This document shows positions 1-8,833 of a stretch of 57,097 nt of DNA, piece after piece (within the stretch, counting starts at the first letter, position 1; the number at the start of each line of letters is the position of its first letter). The stretch comes from GCA-2862585 sp036340235 (GTDB taxonomy: Bacteria > Bacteroidota > Bacteroidia > Flavobacteriales > UBA7312), in the NCBI GenBank assembly GCA_036340235.1, contig JAYYZE010000028.1, forward strand, positions 1 through 57,097. Direction: 5' to 3'. Position numbers and translations under genes: made by a program. The notes below the pieces were generated by a model. It had not been told where the DNA came from. It saw only the letters and a list, made by a program, of their open reading frames with translations, and ran no database searches.

Positions 1-1377
1 AATATGTATTTAACGTTTGATTTCCACAATGATGGAAACTACACGGGTGGTAATTCTGAAGCAAGCTTAGAATACAAAGTTGGCTCTGGTGAATGGACCG
101 ATTTAGCTGGCAATCTACCAAAGTCTGTAAATTGGCAAGAAGGTATTTTTAACTTATCAATGTTAGATAATACAGACTCTGTTTATTTTAGATTCATATG
201 GACTGATGCTAACTATTGGGCCACTGGATTAGCCATAGACAACATTACTGTAAGACAACTCAACGATAATGAAATATCGATTCAAACCGTTGGTCAGTAT
301 TTACCTCGAGTAACTACTACATCATATACTTCTTCATTTTCAAAAGTACCACAATCCCAACTTGGACCAGGTTTTTTCTTCGATGGAATAATTAGAAACG
401 TTGGAAATAATGCCCAAGACTCTGTTAGACTAAAAGTAAATTCCGGAGCATTTGATACACAAAGTTGGGCAATTAACCTACCATCTCTTGAAAGAGATAC
501 CTTTACAACTAATGATTTTTTCCTTCCTACTGGTACTGGTACGTACGACTTTAGTTTTTCAGCCGAATCAGATAGCGCAACAGCTACGATTGATGGGCTT
601 AGCGTTGAAGTTACCGAAAATATTTTTGCGCGTGACTCTGATGTAGCGGATTTAAGATTTTCACTAGCACCAACAACAAGCGGATTTACAATAGAACATG
701 GCTGTTCTTACGGTATCTTTGAGAACGCTTCATTAAGTGCTGTTGATGTTTATATTGCTCCTAGCAGCGATACTGGCGGTAAAATTAAAGCTAAGGTTTA
801 CGAATGTAATTCGCAAAGTGAAACCACAAACTTTTACTTTGAATCTAGATTCTTTGATATACAGAGTACAGGTAGCTGGCAGACCTTAGGTTTTGATCAA
901 TTAGTACCTCTAGAAGCAAGTAAAGAATATCTTGTAACTGTTTGTGGTGACGGCAATATAGTAACAGATACCACAAGAATTGGAGCATCATCTTCAATAG
1001 ATGGGAGTTATGCATGGCGACTTTACAACGGTTTTCCAGATGCCACTGATGGTATATATTTCTCGATACCAATGGTAAGAATGAACTTCGATCCAAACGC
1101 ACTTGGAATAGCTGATAATGAAAAGGTAAACTTTTCCGTTTATCCTAACCCAAACAATGGTCAGTTCCTAATAGAAGTTTCATCTGATGTGGTTAGGAGA
1201 GCAAAATTAAGTATCAAGGATGTTCTAGGAAAAACCGTTCAATCTGAATCTATTAATGTGGTTAACACATTTAGTAAAAATATAGATCTACGCCACTTAA
1301 ACAAAGGCGTGTACTTTATCCATTTGTCAGACACTAATAGTGACAATGAAGAGATTCAAAAAGTGATTATCCACTAG
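1..1377 (+). CDS. T9SS type A sorting-domain surface protein (3' part)
   Basis: The frame is open from base 1, so the protein starts upstream and the ATG at 4 is not a credible start. About 458 residues are visible. The first ~85 look like a MAM or jelly-roll beta-sandwich ending in AIDNITV. The middle is beta-rich and unrecognised. The last ~75 residues are a type IX secretion sorting domain: VYPNPNNGQF, then a DVLGKTV strand, KGVYFIHL, and the terminal QKVIIH. Known role of such tails: export through T9SS, cleavage and surface attachment or release. Substrate and activity cannot be told from this fragment. It ends in TAG just before a strong hairpin. Confidence 0.87.
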   Translation, partial: NMYLTFDFHNDGNYTGGNSEASLEYKVGSGEWTDLAGNLPKSVNWQEGIFNLSMLDNTDSVYFRFIWTDANYWATGLAIDNITVRQLNDNEISIQTVGQYLPRVTTTSYTSSFSKVPQSQLGPGFFFDGIIRNVGNNAQDSVRLKVNSGAFDTQSWAINLPSLERDTFTTNDFFLPTGTGTYDFSFSAESDSATATIDGLSVEVTENIFARDSDVADLRFSLAPTTSGFTIEHGCSYGIFENASLSAVDVYIAPSSDTGGKIKAKVYECNSQSETTNFYFESRFFDIQSTGSWQTLGFDQLVPLEASKEYLVTVCGDGNIVTDTTRIGASSSIDGSYAWRLYNGFPDATDGIYFSIPMVRMNFDPNALGIADNEKVNFSVYPNPNNGQFLIEVSSDVVRRAKLSIKDVLGKTVQSESINVVNTFSKNIDLRHLNKGVYFIHLSDTNSDNEEIQKVIIH

Positions 1378-1399
1378 TCATAAAACAGACTAACTTATC

Positions 1400-1430
1400 A
1401 AAAAAGACTGACAACTAGTCAGTCTTTTTT
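1400..1430. terminator. Bidirectional intrinsic terminator
   Basis: A perfect inverted repeat AAAAAAGACTGAC / GTCAGTCTTTTTT with a 5-nt loop sits between two converging genes. It has a T-run on each strand, so it can stop the sorting-domain gene from the left and the mlaF-like gene from the right. Confidence 0.9.
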
Positions 1431-2176
1431 TATGGCTTTAATTTTTTAAACAGTTGTGAGGCAAATACAAACTCATTGAGTTCTTTATTATCTGCATTTG
1501 TAATAGTATCTTTATTGCCATGCCACGCTAGCTGTCCCTTGTACAAAAAGGCAATATTATCACCAATTTCAATAACTGAGTTCATATCATGGGTGTTGAC
1601 AATTGTGGTAATGTTTAGCTCCTGAGTAAGTTCGAGAATCAGGTTGTCAATGATTATGGAAGTTTGAGGGTCTAGACCTGAATTTGGTTCATCACAAAAC
1701 AAGTAATTGGGTTGCATTGATATTGCTCGCGCTATGGCTACTCGCTTTATCATACCACCACTCAACTCACTTGGGTATAGATTATTGGCATTTAGCAGAT
1801 TCACTCGTTTCAAGCAAAAATTAACACGTTCTTTTTTTTCTTCATCAGACATGCTTGTGAACAAATTCAAAGGAAAAGCAATATTTTCTTCAACTGATAA
1901 ATAATCAAATAGTGCGCCGCCCTGAAATAACATACCTATTTGTTTTCTTAAATTTCTCTTTTCTTTTTCTTCGAGCGTGTGAAAGGGCATACCATCAAAA
2001 GTAATGCGGCCTGAGTCGGGGGTATGTAAGCCAACCATACATTTTATCAAGGTAGTTTTTCCTGATCCGCTGGCGCCAATAATTAAGTTAGTCTTACCTG
2101 GCTCAAAGGTGAATGAGAAATCCTTTAACACGTGATTTTCTCCAAACGACTTATTTACTTTTTCAACTGTTATCAT
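1430..2176 (-). CDS. mlaF: ABC transporter ATPase, MlaF type
   Basis: 248-aa ABC ATPase that would power an MCE/Mla-type phospholipid transporter at the inner membrane. Walker A GASGSGKTT is near residues 34-42, the signature LSGGMIKR near 140, and Walker B LFCDEPNSGLDP shortly after. I chose the ATG at 2176 rather than a longer frame to 2227, because it forms an ATGA overlap with the stop of the permease gene upstream and gives the usual family N terminus (MITVEKVNKSFG). It is co-transcribed with the permease. No MCE-domain partner is in the window, so the lipid role is inferred from family and pairing. Confidence 0.92.
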   Translation of the reverse strand: MITVEKVNKSFGENHVLKDFSFTFEPGKTNLIIGASGSGKTTLIKCMVGLHTPDSGRITFDGMPFHTLEEKEKRNLRKQIGMLFQGGALFDYLSVEENIAFPLNLFTSMSDEEKKERVNFCLKRVNLLNANNLYPSELSGGMIKRVAIARAISMQPNYLFCDEPNSGLDPQTSIIIDNLILELTQELNITTIVNTHDMNSVIEIGDNIAFLYKGQLAWHGNKDTITNADNKELNEFVFASQLFKKLKP

Positions 2177-2916
2177 GATAACATAAGCTGCGTTATTAAA
2201 AAATTGATGATGAGTACAACCACGCAACTATAAACAACGGCTTTTGTACTGGATTTACCTACCGCAATGGCTCCTCCTTTTGTATAATAGCCAAAGAATG
2301 ACGATACTGAGGAGATTGCAAAGGCAAAAAACACCGTTTTTATTAGAGCATAAAAGATATAAAAGGGTTCAAACCAGTAGAGTAAACCTTGCAGAAATTC
2401 ACCTTTACTAATGATACCTCCTAGAGTAGCTGCTAAGTAACCTCCTACCATACCTATAGCCATACTTATTATTACCAAAAAGGGAAAAAATAAAACAGAA
2501 GCAATGATTTTAGGTTGTATGATAAATGAAGAAGAGTTTATTCCCATAATTTCCAAAGCATCGATTTGTTCGGAAACCCTCATAGTACCAATCTCAGAGG
2601 CAATACTTGAGCCTACTTTACCAGCCAAAATAAGCGCTATCATAGTTGGCGAAAACTCTAATATCAACGATTCTCTAGTGGCATAGCCCACCAAAAATTT
2701 GGGTATGAAAGGGTTGCTTAATTGCAAGCCAGTTTGTATGGTAACGACAGCTCCCATGAAAAATGAAATGATAGAAACTATACCTAGTGAATTGAATCCC
2801 AAATTCACCATTTCATCGACAATTCGCTTTAAATATACTTTTTTATTTTCTGGACGGCTAAATACTTTTGCTAACATTGCTAAGTATAATCCAAACATTC
2901 TTAGACCGTTAATCAT
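2173..2916 (-). CDS. mlaE: MlaE-family ABC permease
   Basis: 247-aa integral membrane permease with about five or six hydrophobic segments and the MlaE-family pattern (a VTIQTGLQL-like stretch after the first long helix, EFSPTMIALILAGKVGSSIASEIGTM in the middle, quoted here in part only as the GKVGSSIASEIGTM motif). It partners the ATPase that follows with a 4-nt overlap. A TTG at 2925 lies inside the -7 promoter element, so the ATG at 2916 is the better start. Role by family: lipid transfer between inner and outer membrane. Confidence 0.92.
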   Translation of the reverse strand: MINGLRMFGLYLAMLAKVFSRPENKKVYLKRIVDEMVNLGFNSLGIVSIISFFMGAVVTIQTGLQLSNPFIPKFLVGYATRESLILEFSPTMIALILAGKVGSSIASEIGTMRVSEQIDALEIMGINSSSFIIQPKIIASVLFFPFLVIISMAIGMVGGYLAATLGGIISKGEFLQGLLYWFEPFYIFYALIKTVFFAFAISSVSSFFGYYTKGGAIAVGKSSTKAVVYSCVVVLIINFLITQLMLS

Positions 2917-2922
2917 AATCTT

Positions 2923-2930
2923 CAAAAATA
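2923..2930 (-). promoter_or_regulatory. -7 promoter element for mlaE-mlaF
   Basis: TATTTTTG on the minus strand matches the Bacteroidota -7 consensus TAnnTTTG. It ends 6 nt before the chosen ATG, which would give a nearly leaderless mRNA. No convincing -33 TTTG was seen. Confidence 0.6.
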
Positions 2931-2966
2931 ATAATATTTATTAGCCCAAACTTAGCCACATAATAG

Positions 2967-2974
2967 TATTTTTG
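2967..2974 (+). promoter_or_regulatory. -7 promoter element upstream of the 39-aa lipoprotein gene
   Basis: TATTTTTG matches TAnnTTTG and lies 19 nt before the ATG at 2994. A second, weaker match (TATCTTTA, 2982-2989) lies closer to the ATG. Confidence 0.5.
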
Positions 2975-2993
2975 ATAAAGTTATCTTTAGTAT

Positions 2994-3113
2994 ATGAATA
3001 CAAGCAAATCTATTATAGGATTAATCGCTATATGTATTGCGCTTAGTTGTCTTTCCTCCTGTGCTATTTTAAAAAAAGACTGCGATTGCCCACAGTTTTC
3101 TCAAAAAAAATAA
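2994..3113 (+). CDS. Small lipoprotein, 39 aa
   Basis: A short gene of 39 codons ending in TAA. It encodes a hydrophobic signal of about 20 residues with a lipobox (LSSC), followed by only ~16 residues carrying a cysteine-rich KKDCDCPQF motif. A promoter-like TAnnTTTG lies upstream and feoA starts 56 nt downstream on the same strand. The signal peptide, lipobox and clean frame argue that it is real. Function unknown; the DCxCP motif could bind metal, but its place before feoAB is the only support for that. Confidence 0.7.
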   Translation: MNTSKSIIGLIAICIALSCLSSCAILKKDCDCPQFSQKK

Positions 3114-3169
3114 AGTAAATTCTGCTATTTTCTATTTTAGATTAATTCTAAAGAAGTTATATTAGCCAT

Positions 3170-3400
3170 ATGAAAAATTTGGATGATGTAGAAACTGGCA
3201 AGACGGTTGTTATTAACTCTTTCTCGGATAATGAGTTAGCTCTAAAACTTATGGAAATGGGTTGTTTGCCAGGAGAAAAAGTAGCCATCGAACGTAAAGC
3301 TCCACTGGGAGATCCTATTGCGGTATCTGTTTCTGGCTACTTATTAAGCTTAAGAAAATCAGAGGCGAAAACAATTTTGGTTAATGATTTAGTATCCTAA
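3170..3400 (+). CDS. feoA: Ferrous iron transport protein A
   Basis: 76-aa SH3-like FeoA domain protein of normal family length, with the typical ALKLMEMGCLPGE and DPIAVSVSGYLLSLR stretches. FeoA is a small cytosolic partner needed for FeoB-dependent Fe(II) uptake. feoB begins 2 nt after its stop, so the two are translated from one message. No exact TAnnTTTG element is visible upstream. Confidence 0.95.
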   Translation: MKNLDDVETGKTVVINSFSDNELALKLMEMGCLPGEKVAIERKAPLGDPIAVSVSGYLLSLRKSEAKTILVNDLVS

Positions 3401-3402
3401 AA

Positions 3403-5517
3403 TTGGAGATTCAAACTAAAATCAAAGTTGCTTTAATCGGAAATCCAAATAGTGGTAAAACTACGCTTTTCAACGCTATTACTGGCCTAAATCAAAAAAT
3501 TGCTAATTTTCCAGGAGTAACCGTTGAAAAAAAGGTTGGGGTTTGTCAAATATCACAACTTAAAAGTAAAAATAAGGTTAAAAGTGAGTTCATAGACCTA
3601 CCTGGAACGTATAGTTTATACCCTAAATCACCTGAAGAAGATATTACCTTTCAAGTACTTTGCGACACCACTAACGAGCATCATTCGGACGTGAACATTA
3701 TCGTTGTAGACGCGTCTAACATAAAACGCTCATTATGCCTTGCAACACAGGTAATCGACTTAAAAAAGCCATGTATTATGGCTCTCAACATGATGGATCT
3801 CGTCAAATTAGATGGGATCAAAATTGATATTGGTGAATTGGAAAAACAGTTAGATATAAAAGTGATACCAATTAATGCACGTAAGAAAATAGGTATTGGA
3901 AACCTAAAGCATGCCATTATTGAAGCCGCATCTAGTAAATCGACATCGACGAATGACTTTATAGAAGTCGAATCTATTTGCAAGGAAGTCATTCAAAGTA
4001 TTCAGGATATTTGTCATACCACTAGCTCATACAATGCATTTCAAATTGCCTGTAACTACAACAGTATTCGACAGCTTTCGCAACCTCAAAAAAATAAAAT
4101 TTTTGATGTCATTCGTACTAATAATTTTATTCCTAAGCGATTACAAGCAACAGAAACTATTCGACGATACAAGGCTATTGACAAGCTTATTACTAAAACA
4201 GTGCAATTCCCAGAAAAAAGTAAAAACACTCTTTTTACCAAACAAATTGACAATATATTAACCCACTCATTTTTTGGCATTGTATTCTTTTTAGCTGTGT
4301 TGTTTGTTATGTTTCAAGCGGTATTTTCATGGTCAGAATACCCCATGGAACTCATTGATAATGGCTTTGCTCTATTTTCAGTTTGGGTGAGTGAAAGTTT
4401 ACCCGATGGGGCTCTAAATAGCTTAATAGTAGATGGTGTTATAGCGGGTTTGGGAGGTATTATTATTTTTATTCCTCAGATTGCCATTTTATTTGCTTTT
4501 ATTGCTGTATTAGAAGATACTGGCTACATGTCAAGGGTAAGCTTTATCGCCGATAAATTTATGAAAGGTTTTGGACTTAGTGGGCGATCAATTATTCCAC
4601 TTTTGAGTGGTGCCGCCTGTGCTATTCCCGCTGTGATGTCAACAAGAACCATCCCCAACTGGAAAGAACGTATTATTACCATTATGGTAGTCCCTCTTAT
4701 GAGTTGCGCTGCTAGAATTCCCGTTTACACTCTGTTAATCTCTATGATGATACCTTCGGACGAAAAGTGGTTAATCTTCAACTTACAAGGACTCACTATG
4801 ATGGGTTTCTACCTAATCGGTTTTCTATCAGCCATTGTGCTTGCTTGGGTAATGAAACATCTCCTAAAATCAAAAACTAAAGGATTTTATGTGATGGAAA
4901 TGCCAACTTACAAGATGCCAGATTGGAAAACCGTTGGTCTAACTATTTTCGAAAAAGTAAAGGTATTTTTGGTAGATGCTGGAAAAATTATAGTAGCTAT
5001 ATCAATAATGCTTTGGGTTTTATCATCATATGGACCTAATGAAACATTCGACCAAATTGAAAAAAAATACCAAAATACAGAGCAAGCAGAAGTGAAAATA
5101 GCTAGTGAGAAACTCGAGGCTTCTTACGCTGGCATGATAGGCAAAAGCATAGAACCGGTTATTCGCCCCTTGGGCTTTGATTGGAAAATTGGCATATCAT
5201 TAGTGACGTCGTTTGCAGCTAGGGAAGTATTTGTGGGTACAATGTCGACCATTTACAGCGTGGGCGATGCCGACAATACAAAAAGTATTAAAGAAAAACT
5301 CATGTCAGCAAAGCGGGCTAATACTGGAGAGCCGTTTTTTACACCAGCAGTGGCTTTGTCGCTGATGCTATTTTATGCTTTCGCCATGCAGTGCATGAGC
5401 ACATTGGCCATTGTATTTCGTGAAACCAATGGCTGGAAGTGGCCCATTATACAATTTGTATTGATGAGTTCAATGGCCTATTTTGCTAGCTTTTTGTGTT
5501 ATCAACTATTGAGTTAA
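3403..5517 (+). CDS. feoB: Ferrous iron transporter FeoB
   Basis: 704-aa inner-membrane Fe(II) transporter. It starts at a TTG 2 nt after feoA; no ATG gives a complete G domain. The N-terminal GTPase has the P-loop GNPNSGKTT (residues ~12-20), a G2 Thr in NFPGVTVE, G3 DLPGTYS and G4 NMMD, followed by a helical linker domain. From residue ~285 there are two FeoB gate repeats, with FIPQIAILFAFIAVLEDTGYM and SGAACAIPAVMSTR (part of each quoted), and a C-terminal membrane domain ending near residue 704. Length and order are normal for a single-chain FeoB with separate FeoA. Confidence 0.97.
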   Translation: MEIQTKIKVALIGNPNSGKTTLFNAITGLNQKIANFPGVTVEKKVGVCQISQLKSKNKVKSEFIDLPGTYSLYPKSPEEDITFQVLCDTTNEHHSDVNIIVVDASNIKRSLCLATQVIDLKKPCIMALNMMDLVKLDGIKIDIGELEKQLDIKVIPINARKKIGIGNLKHAIIEAASSKSTSTNDFIEVESICKEVIQSIQDICHTTSSYNAFQIACNYNSIRQLSQPQKNKIFDVIRTNNFIPKRLQATETIRRYKAIDKLITKTVQFPEKSKNTLFTKQIDNILTHSFFGIVFFLAVLFVMFQAVFSWSEYPMELIDNGFALFSVWVSESLPDGALNSLIVDGVIAGLGGIIIFIPQIAILFAFIAVLEDTGYMSRVSFIADKFMKGFGLSGRSIIPLLSGAACAIPAVMSTRTIPNWKERIITIMVVPLMSCAARIPVYTLLISMMIPSDEKWLIFNLQGLTMMGFYLIGFLSAIVLAWVMKHLLKSKTKGFYVMEMPTYKMPDWKTVGLTIFEKVKVFLVDAGKIIVAISIMLWVLSSYGPNETFDQIEKKYQNTEQAEVKIASEKLEASYAGMIGKSIEPVIRPLGFDWKIGISLVTSFAAREVFVGTMSTIYSVGDADNTKSIKEKLMSAKRANTGEPFFTPAVALSLMLFYAFAMQCMSTLAIVFRETNGWKWPIIQFVLMSSMAYFASFLCYQLLS

Positions 5518-6092
5518 TGCAAGAGTTAAACCAATACCTTCCCAAAGAAGCGTTTCAAACAATTGAATATTGGCTAAACAAACACCATTGTAATTTGATC
5601 ATTAAAGCACCACGAAGTACTAAACTAGGCGACTATAAATACTTTCAAGGAAAACACTACATAAGCATAAATAATAACCTAAACCCTTATTCCTTTTTGA
5701 TTACACTAACTCATGAGATTGCACACATGTTGGTCAAAGAAAACTATCCCCCCACTGTCTTACCCCACGGAAAAGAATGGAAAAAAACATTTAGACAATT
5801 AATGATACCACTTTTGGCCATCTTTCCCGATGAAATTCAAAGACCTTTGGCCTTGCATTTAAAAAATCCAAAGGCATCATCCAGTTCCGACCATAATTTA
5901 TTGGCTTCACTCAGATTGTTTGATAAACAAAAAATAATTACCATTTCAGAAATTCCCAATGGTACCGTATTTTATACTGCTAGCGGAAAACCATTTCTAA
6001 AGGAAAAAAAATTAAGAAAACGGTTTCAATGTAAAAGCCTTACCAATTACCGAACTTATCTGTTTAACCCTATGGCAGAGATAAAACTTTGA
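5517..6092 (+). CDS. SprT-like zinc metalloprotease-fold protein
   Basis: 191-aa SprT-domain protein. The zinc-binding motif HEIAH is at about residue 69 (THEIAHMLV), and a third ligand is probably the His in LPHGKEW. A C-terminal segment with one Cys (FQCKSLTNY) resembles a degenerate zinc ribbon. The ATG at 5517 overlaps the feoB stop (TAATG), so translational coupling favours it over an in-frame GTG at 5496. Family role: probable protease related to Spartan/SprT. Its coupling to feoB may be operon packing only. Confidence 0.85.
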   Translation: MQELNQYLPKEAFQTIEYWLNKHHCNLIIKAPRSTKLGDYKYFQGKHYISINNNLNPYSFLITLTHEIAHMLVKENYPPTVLPHGKEWKKTFRQLMIPLLAIFPDEIQRPLALHLKNPKASSSSDHNLLASLRLFDKQKIITISEIPNGTVFYTASGKPFLKEKKLRKRFQCKSLTNYRTYLFNPMAEIKL

Positions 6093-6097
6093 TTTTG

Positions 6098-6105
6098 TAT
6101 GTTTG
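6098..6105 (+). promoter_or_regulatory. -7 promoter element for manC
   Basis: TATGTTTG matches TAnnTTTG and lies 22 nt before the manC ATG, just after the stop of the SprT-like gene. Confidence 0.55.
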
Positions 6106-6127
6106 TCATATCAAATAGTTATCGATA

Positions 6128-7219
6128 ATGAATTCTAATAATTTTGCTGTAATAATGGCAGGCGGAATTGGTTCTCGCTTTTGGCCCATGAGTCGAAGTG
6201 CCTTTCCCAAGCAATTTTTAGACATACTAAATACTGGTGAAACACTTATACAACAAACCGTAAGACGCTTAAGTGAGGTTTGTCCTAGGGAAAATATTTT
6301 AATTATCACTAACACCAATTACAAGAGTATTTGTATTGAACAACTACCTAGTATTAAGCAAGAAAATATATTATGTGAACCAGTAATGAGGAATACTGCC
6401 CCTTGCATTGCCTACGCCACATTTAAAATACACTCCCTAAATCCTGAAGCTAATATTATTGTTGCGCCTTCCGACCACCTCATAACGAATGAAAAAGAGT
6501 TTAGTCGTATTATCACTGAGTGTTTTGATGTATGCCAAGATCAAAATTGCTTGTTGACACTAGGGATAAAGCCCTCACGTCCAGAAACTGGCTACGGATA
6601 TATTCAATTCAACGAGGATAAACCAACTCACAATAATAACATTCATTCAGTGAAAACCTTTACTGAAAAGCCCGATGTGGACTTGGCTAAACGTTTCATT
6701 GAAAGTGGTGATTTTTTATGGAATTCTGGGATTTTTATCTGGAATGTAAAATCCATCCTTTTAAGTATAAGAAAATATCTACGCGACGTGTACGATATCT
6801 TTGAGGATGGAAAAGACTACTATAACACTAATCAAGAAGACGTTTTTATACAGCGAATTTATCCAGGATGTAAAAATATTTCTATTGATTATGGGTTGAT
6901 GGAAAAGGCAGATAACGTTTTTGTATATCCATCAGCTTTTGGCTGGAGTGACTTGGGCACATGGGGCTCGTTACACAATCATTTAAGCTTGGATGAAAAC
7001 GGAAATGGCATGAACGGTGATAAAGTAATATTTTATGAGTCAGAAAATAACATCGTTAACACCTCATCTAGAGAAAAAGTGGTCGTCGTTCAAGGACTGA
7101 GTGAATATATCGTTATTGATAGTGATAATGCACTTTTGATATGTAAAAAAGATAATGAACAACAAATTAAGGAATTTGTTAGTGAGGTCAGAAAAAGTAT
7201 TGGTGATCAATTTGTTTAA
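6128..7219 (+). CDS. manC: Mannose-1-phosphate guanylyltransferase
   Basis: 363-aa nucleotidyltransferase making GDP-mannose from mannose-1-phosphate and GTP. The N-terminal signature MAGGIGSRFWPMSR, FPKQF, the metal/nucleotide site APSDHLI, FTEKPD and LWNSGIFIWN are all present. The length fits the short form without the C-terminal phosphomannose isomerase domain. It stands alone, reads toward fumC and stops 10 nt from it. GDP-mannose would feed glycans and the polyprenol-phosphate mannosyltransferase at 56023-56763. Confidence 0.94.
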   Translation: MNSNNFAVIMAGGIGSRFWPMSRSAFPKQFLDILNTGETLIQQTVRRLSEVCPRENILIITNTNYKSICIEQLPSIKQENILCEPVMRNTAPCIAYATFKIHSLNPEANIIVAPSDHLITNEKEFSRIITECFDVCQDQNCLLTLGIKPSRPETGYGYIQFNEDKPTHNNNIHSVKTFTEKPDVDLAKRFIESGDFLWNSGIFIWNVKSILLSIRKYLRDVYDIFEDGKDYYNTNQEDVFIQRIYPGCKNISIDYGLMEKADNVFVYPSAFGWSDLGTWGSLHNHLSLDENGNGMNGDKVIFYESENNIVNTSSREKVVVVQGLSEYIVIDSDNALLICKKDNEQQIKEFVSEVRKSIGDQFV

Positions 7220-7229
7220 TCTATTTTTT

Positions 7230-8624
7230 TTAGATCTCTCCACACATCTTTTCTGGTTTTACCCACTGATCAAACTCTTTCTCTGTTAGTATTCCTAAAT
7301 TAACAGCTTCCTCTTTGAGAGTTGTACCATTTTCATGGGCTGTTTTGGCAATCATAGCTGCTTTCTCATAGCCAATTTTAGTATTTAAGGCAGTAACTAA
7401 CATCAATGAGTTGTCTAAATTTTTCTTGAGATTCTCATGATTTGGCTCAATCCCAATAGCGCAATGAGAATTAAAAGAAGTACAAGCATCAGCCAATAAT
7501 CTAGCAGATTGCAAAATATTTTGAGCCATTAAAGGCTTAAAAACATTGAGTTCACAGTGTCCTTGTAGGCCGCCAATACTAATCGCTACGTCATTTCCTA
7601 AAACTTGAGCACATACCATAGTCAATGCTTCACATTGAGTTGGATTTACTTTTCCTGGCATTATGGAGGAGCCCGGTTCGTTAGATGGAATGATAATTTC
7701 TCCAATACCACTTCTAGGACCAGATGTGAGCAGTCGTATGTCATTGGCAATTTTATTTAAAGATACAGCCAGCTGCTTCAATGCGCCATGGGTTTCTACT
7801 ATAGCGTCATGAGCAGCCAGCGCTTCAAACTTATTATCAGCACTGACAAAAGGTAATTTAGTGAATTCAGCGATTTTGTAGGCCACCAACTCGGAGTATC
7901 CATTTGGCGCATTTATTCCAGTACCAACCGCAGTACCTCCAAGAGCTAACTCTGCAAGGTGGGCAAGGGTATTTTGTAGGGCTTTTAGACCATGATCTAA
8001 CTGAGAGACGTATCCAGAAAATTCTTGTCCTAGTGTTAGAGGTGTAGCGTCCATTAAATGAGTTCTTCCAATCTTTACTACCTTCATAAAAGACGTCGAT
8101 TTTGAATCTAGGGTATTTCTTAGAACGGTAATAGCTGGTATGGTATGTTCAACAATCATCTTATAAGAGGCTATGTGCATTCCTGTTGGAAAAGTGTCAT
8201 TAGATGATTGCGATTTGTTAACGTCGTCATTGGGATGTATGATTTTTTCAGTATCCGACAACCTACCACCGCTTAGAACTTGTGCTCTGTTGGCGATGAC
8301 TTCATTTGTATTCATGTTTGACTGTGTACCAGATCCTGTTTGCCACGTTACCAAGGGAAATTGATCATCATGATGCCCTTGAAGTATTTCATCGCATACT
8401 TTTGAAATCAAGTCTCTTTTTTCTTCGGATAGTACACCAAGCTCATGATTGGCATGGGCTGCGGCTTTTTTTAAGTAAGCAAACCCGTAAATAATTTCCA
8501 GTGGCATACTACTTGAGGGACCTATTTTGAAGTTGTTTCTTGAACGTTCAGTTTGTGCTCCCCAATACTTATCAGACGGTACTTTAACTTCACCCATGGT
8601 ATCTTTTTCAATTCTGTAGCTCAT
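7230..8624 (-). CDS. fumC: Class II fumarate hydratase
   Basis: 464-aa oxygen-stable fumarase of the TCA cycle (fumarate + water to malate). The family signature GSSIMPGKVNP is at about residue 317-327, and the HPNDDVNKSQSSND and TGSGTQSNMN substrate-binding stretches are intact, as is the catalytic-loop His region GRTHLMDATP. Length is that of a standard homotetrameric FumC. It is transcribed alone, divergent from a small membrane-protein gene with which it shares a compact promoter region. Confidence 0.97.
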   Translation of the reverse strand: MSYRIEKDTMGEVKVPSDKYWGAQTERSRNNFKIGPSSSMPLEIIYGFAYLKKAAAHANHELGVLSEEKRDLISKVCDEILQGHHDDQFPLVTWQTGSGTQSNMNTNEVIANRAQVLSGGRLSDTEKIIHPNDDVNKSQSSNDTFPTGMHIASYKMIVEHTIPAITVLRNTLDSKSTSFMKVVKIGRTHLMDATPLTLGQEFSGYVSQLDHGLKALQNTLAHLAELALGGTAVGTGINAPNGYSELVAYKIAEFTKLPFVSADNKFEALAAHDAIVETHGALKQLAVSLNKIANDIRLLTSGPRSGIGEIIIPSNEPGSSIMPGKVNPTQCEALTMVCAQVLGNDVAISIGGLQGHCELNVFKPLMAQNILQSARLLADACTSFNSHCAIGIEPNHENLKKNLDNSLMLVTALNTKIGYEKAAMIAKTAHENGTTLKEEAVNLGILTEKEFDQWVKPEKMCGEI

Positions 8625-8650
8625 GATTTTTTTTTTAAAATATTAACGCT

Positions 8651-8658
8651 TACTTTTG
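8651..8658 (+). promoter_or_regulatory. -7 promoter element for the 48-aa membrane protein
   Basis: TACTTTTG matches TAnnTTTG and is followed 26 nt later by the ATG at 8685. Two bases separate it from an opposing element for fumC. Confidence 0.5.
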
Positions 8659-8660
8659 TA

Positions 8661-8668
8661 CAAATTTA
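8661..8668 (-). promoter_or_regulatory. -7 promoter element for fumC
   Basis: TAAATTTG on the minus strand matches TAnnTTTG and lies 36 nt before the fumC ATG. It faces the plus-strand element at 8651-8658, so the two predicted start sites fall within or beside each other's -7 box. Confidence 0.5.
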
Positions 8669-8684
8669 ATTCAATTTATAAGAT

Positions 8685-8831
8685 ATGTTTATTGGTTTTC
8701 TTCTCTTTTTAGCTGTTGCAGGGATGGCCTTTTGGTTGTTAACATTTGTTGTTAGCTTCATTCCCTATTGGATTGGCGCTTGGTTTATCGAATCTTACAA
8801 AAATAGAGACTTAGTAGAAGAAATAGAATAA
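8685..8831 (+). CDS. Small membrane protein, 48 aa
   Basis: A 48-codon gene ending in TAA, with a -7 element upstream. The first ~34 residues are hydrophobic and aromatic (GMAFWLLTFV, IPYWIGAWF), giving one long or two short membrane spans. A charged tail follows (ESYKNRDLVEEIE). It ends 2 nt from the stop of the converging ArsC-family gene, so it exactly fills the gap. No family recognised and function unknown. Hydrophobicity profile, promoter and fit between neighbours argue for a real gene. Confidence 0.62.
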   Translation: MFIGFLLFLAVAGMAFWLLTFVVSFIPYWIGAWFIESYKNRDLVEEIE

Positions 8832-8833
8832 GC

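Noticed and set aside
3681..3992. Antisense frame inside feoB
   Set aside because: No signal, domain or promoter; it is a shadow of the feoB reading frame, as are many similar frames opposite fumC, ftsZ and korA.
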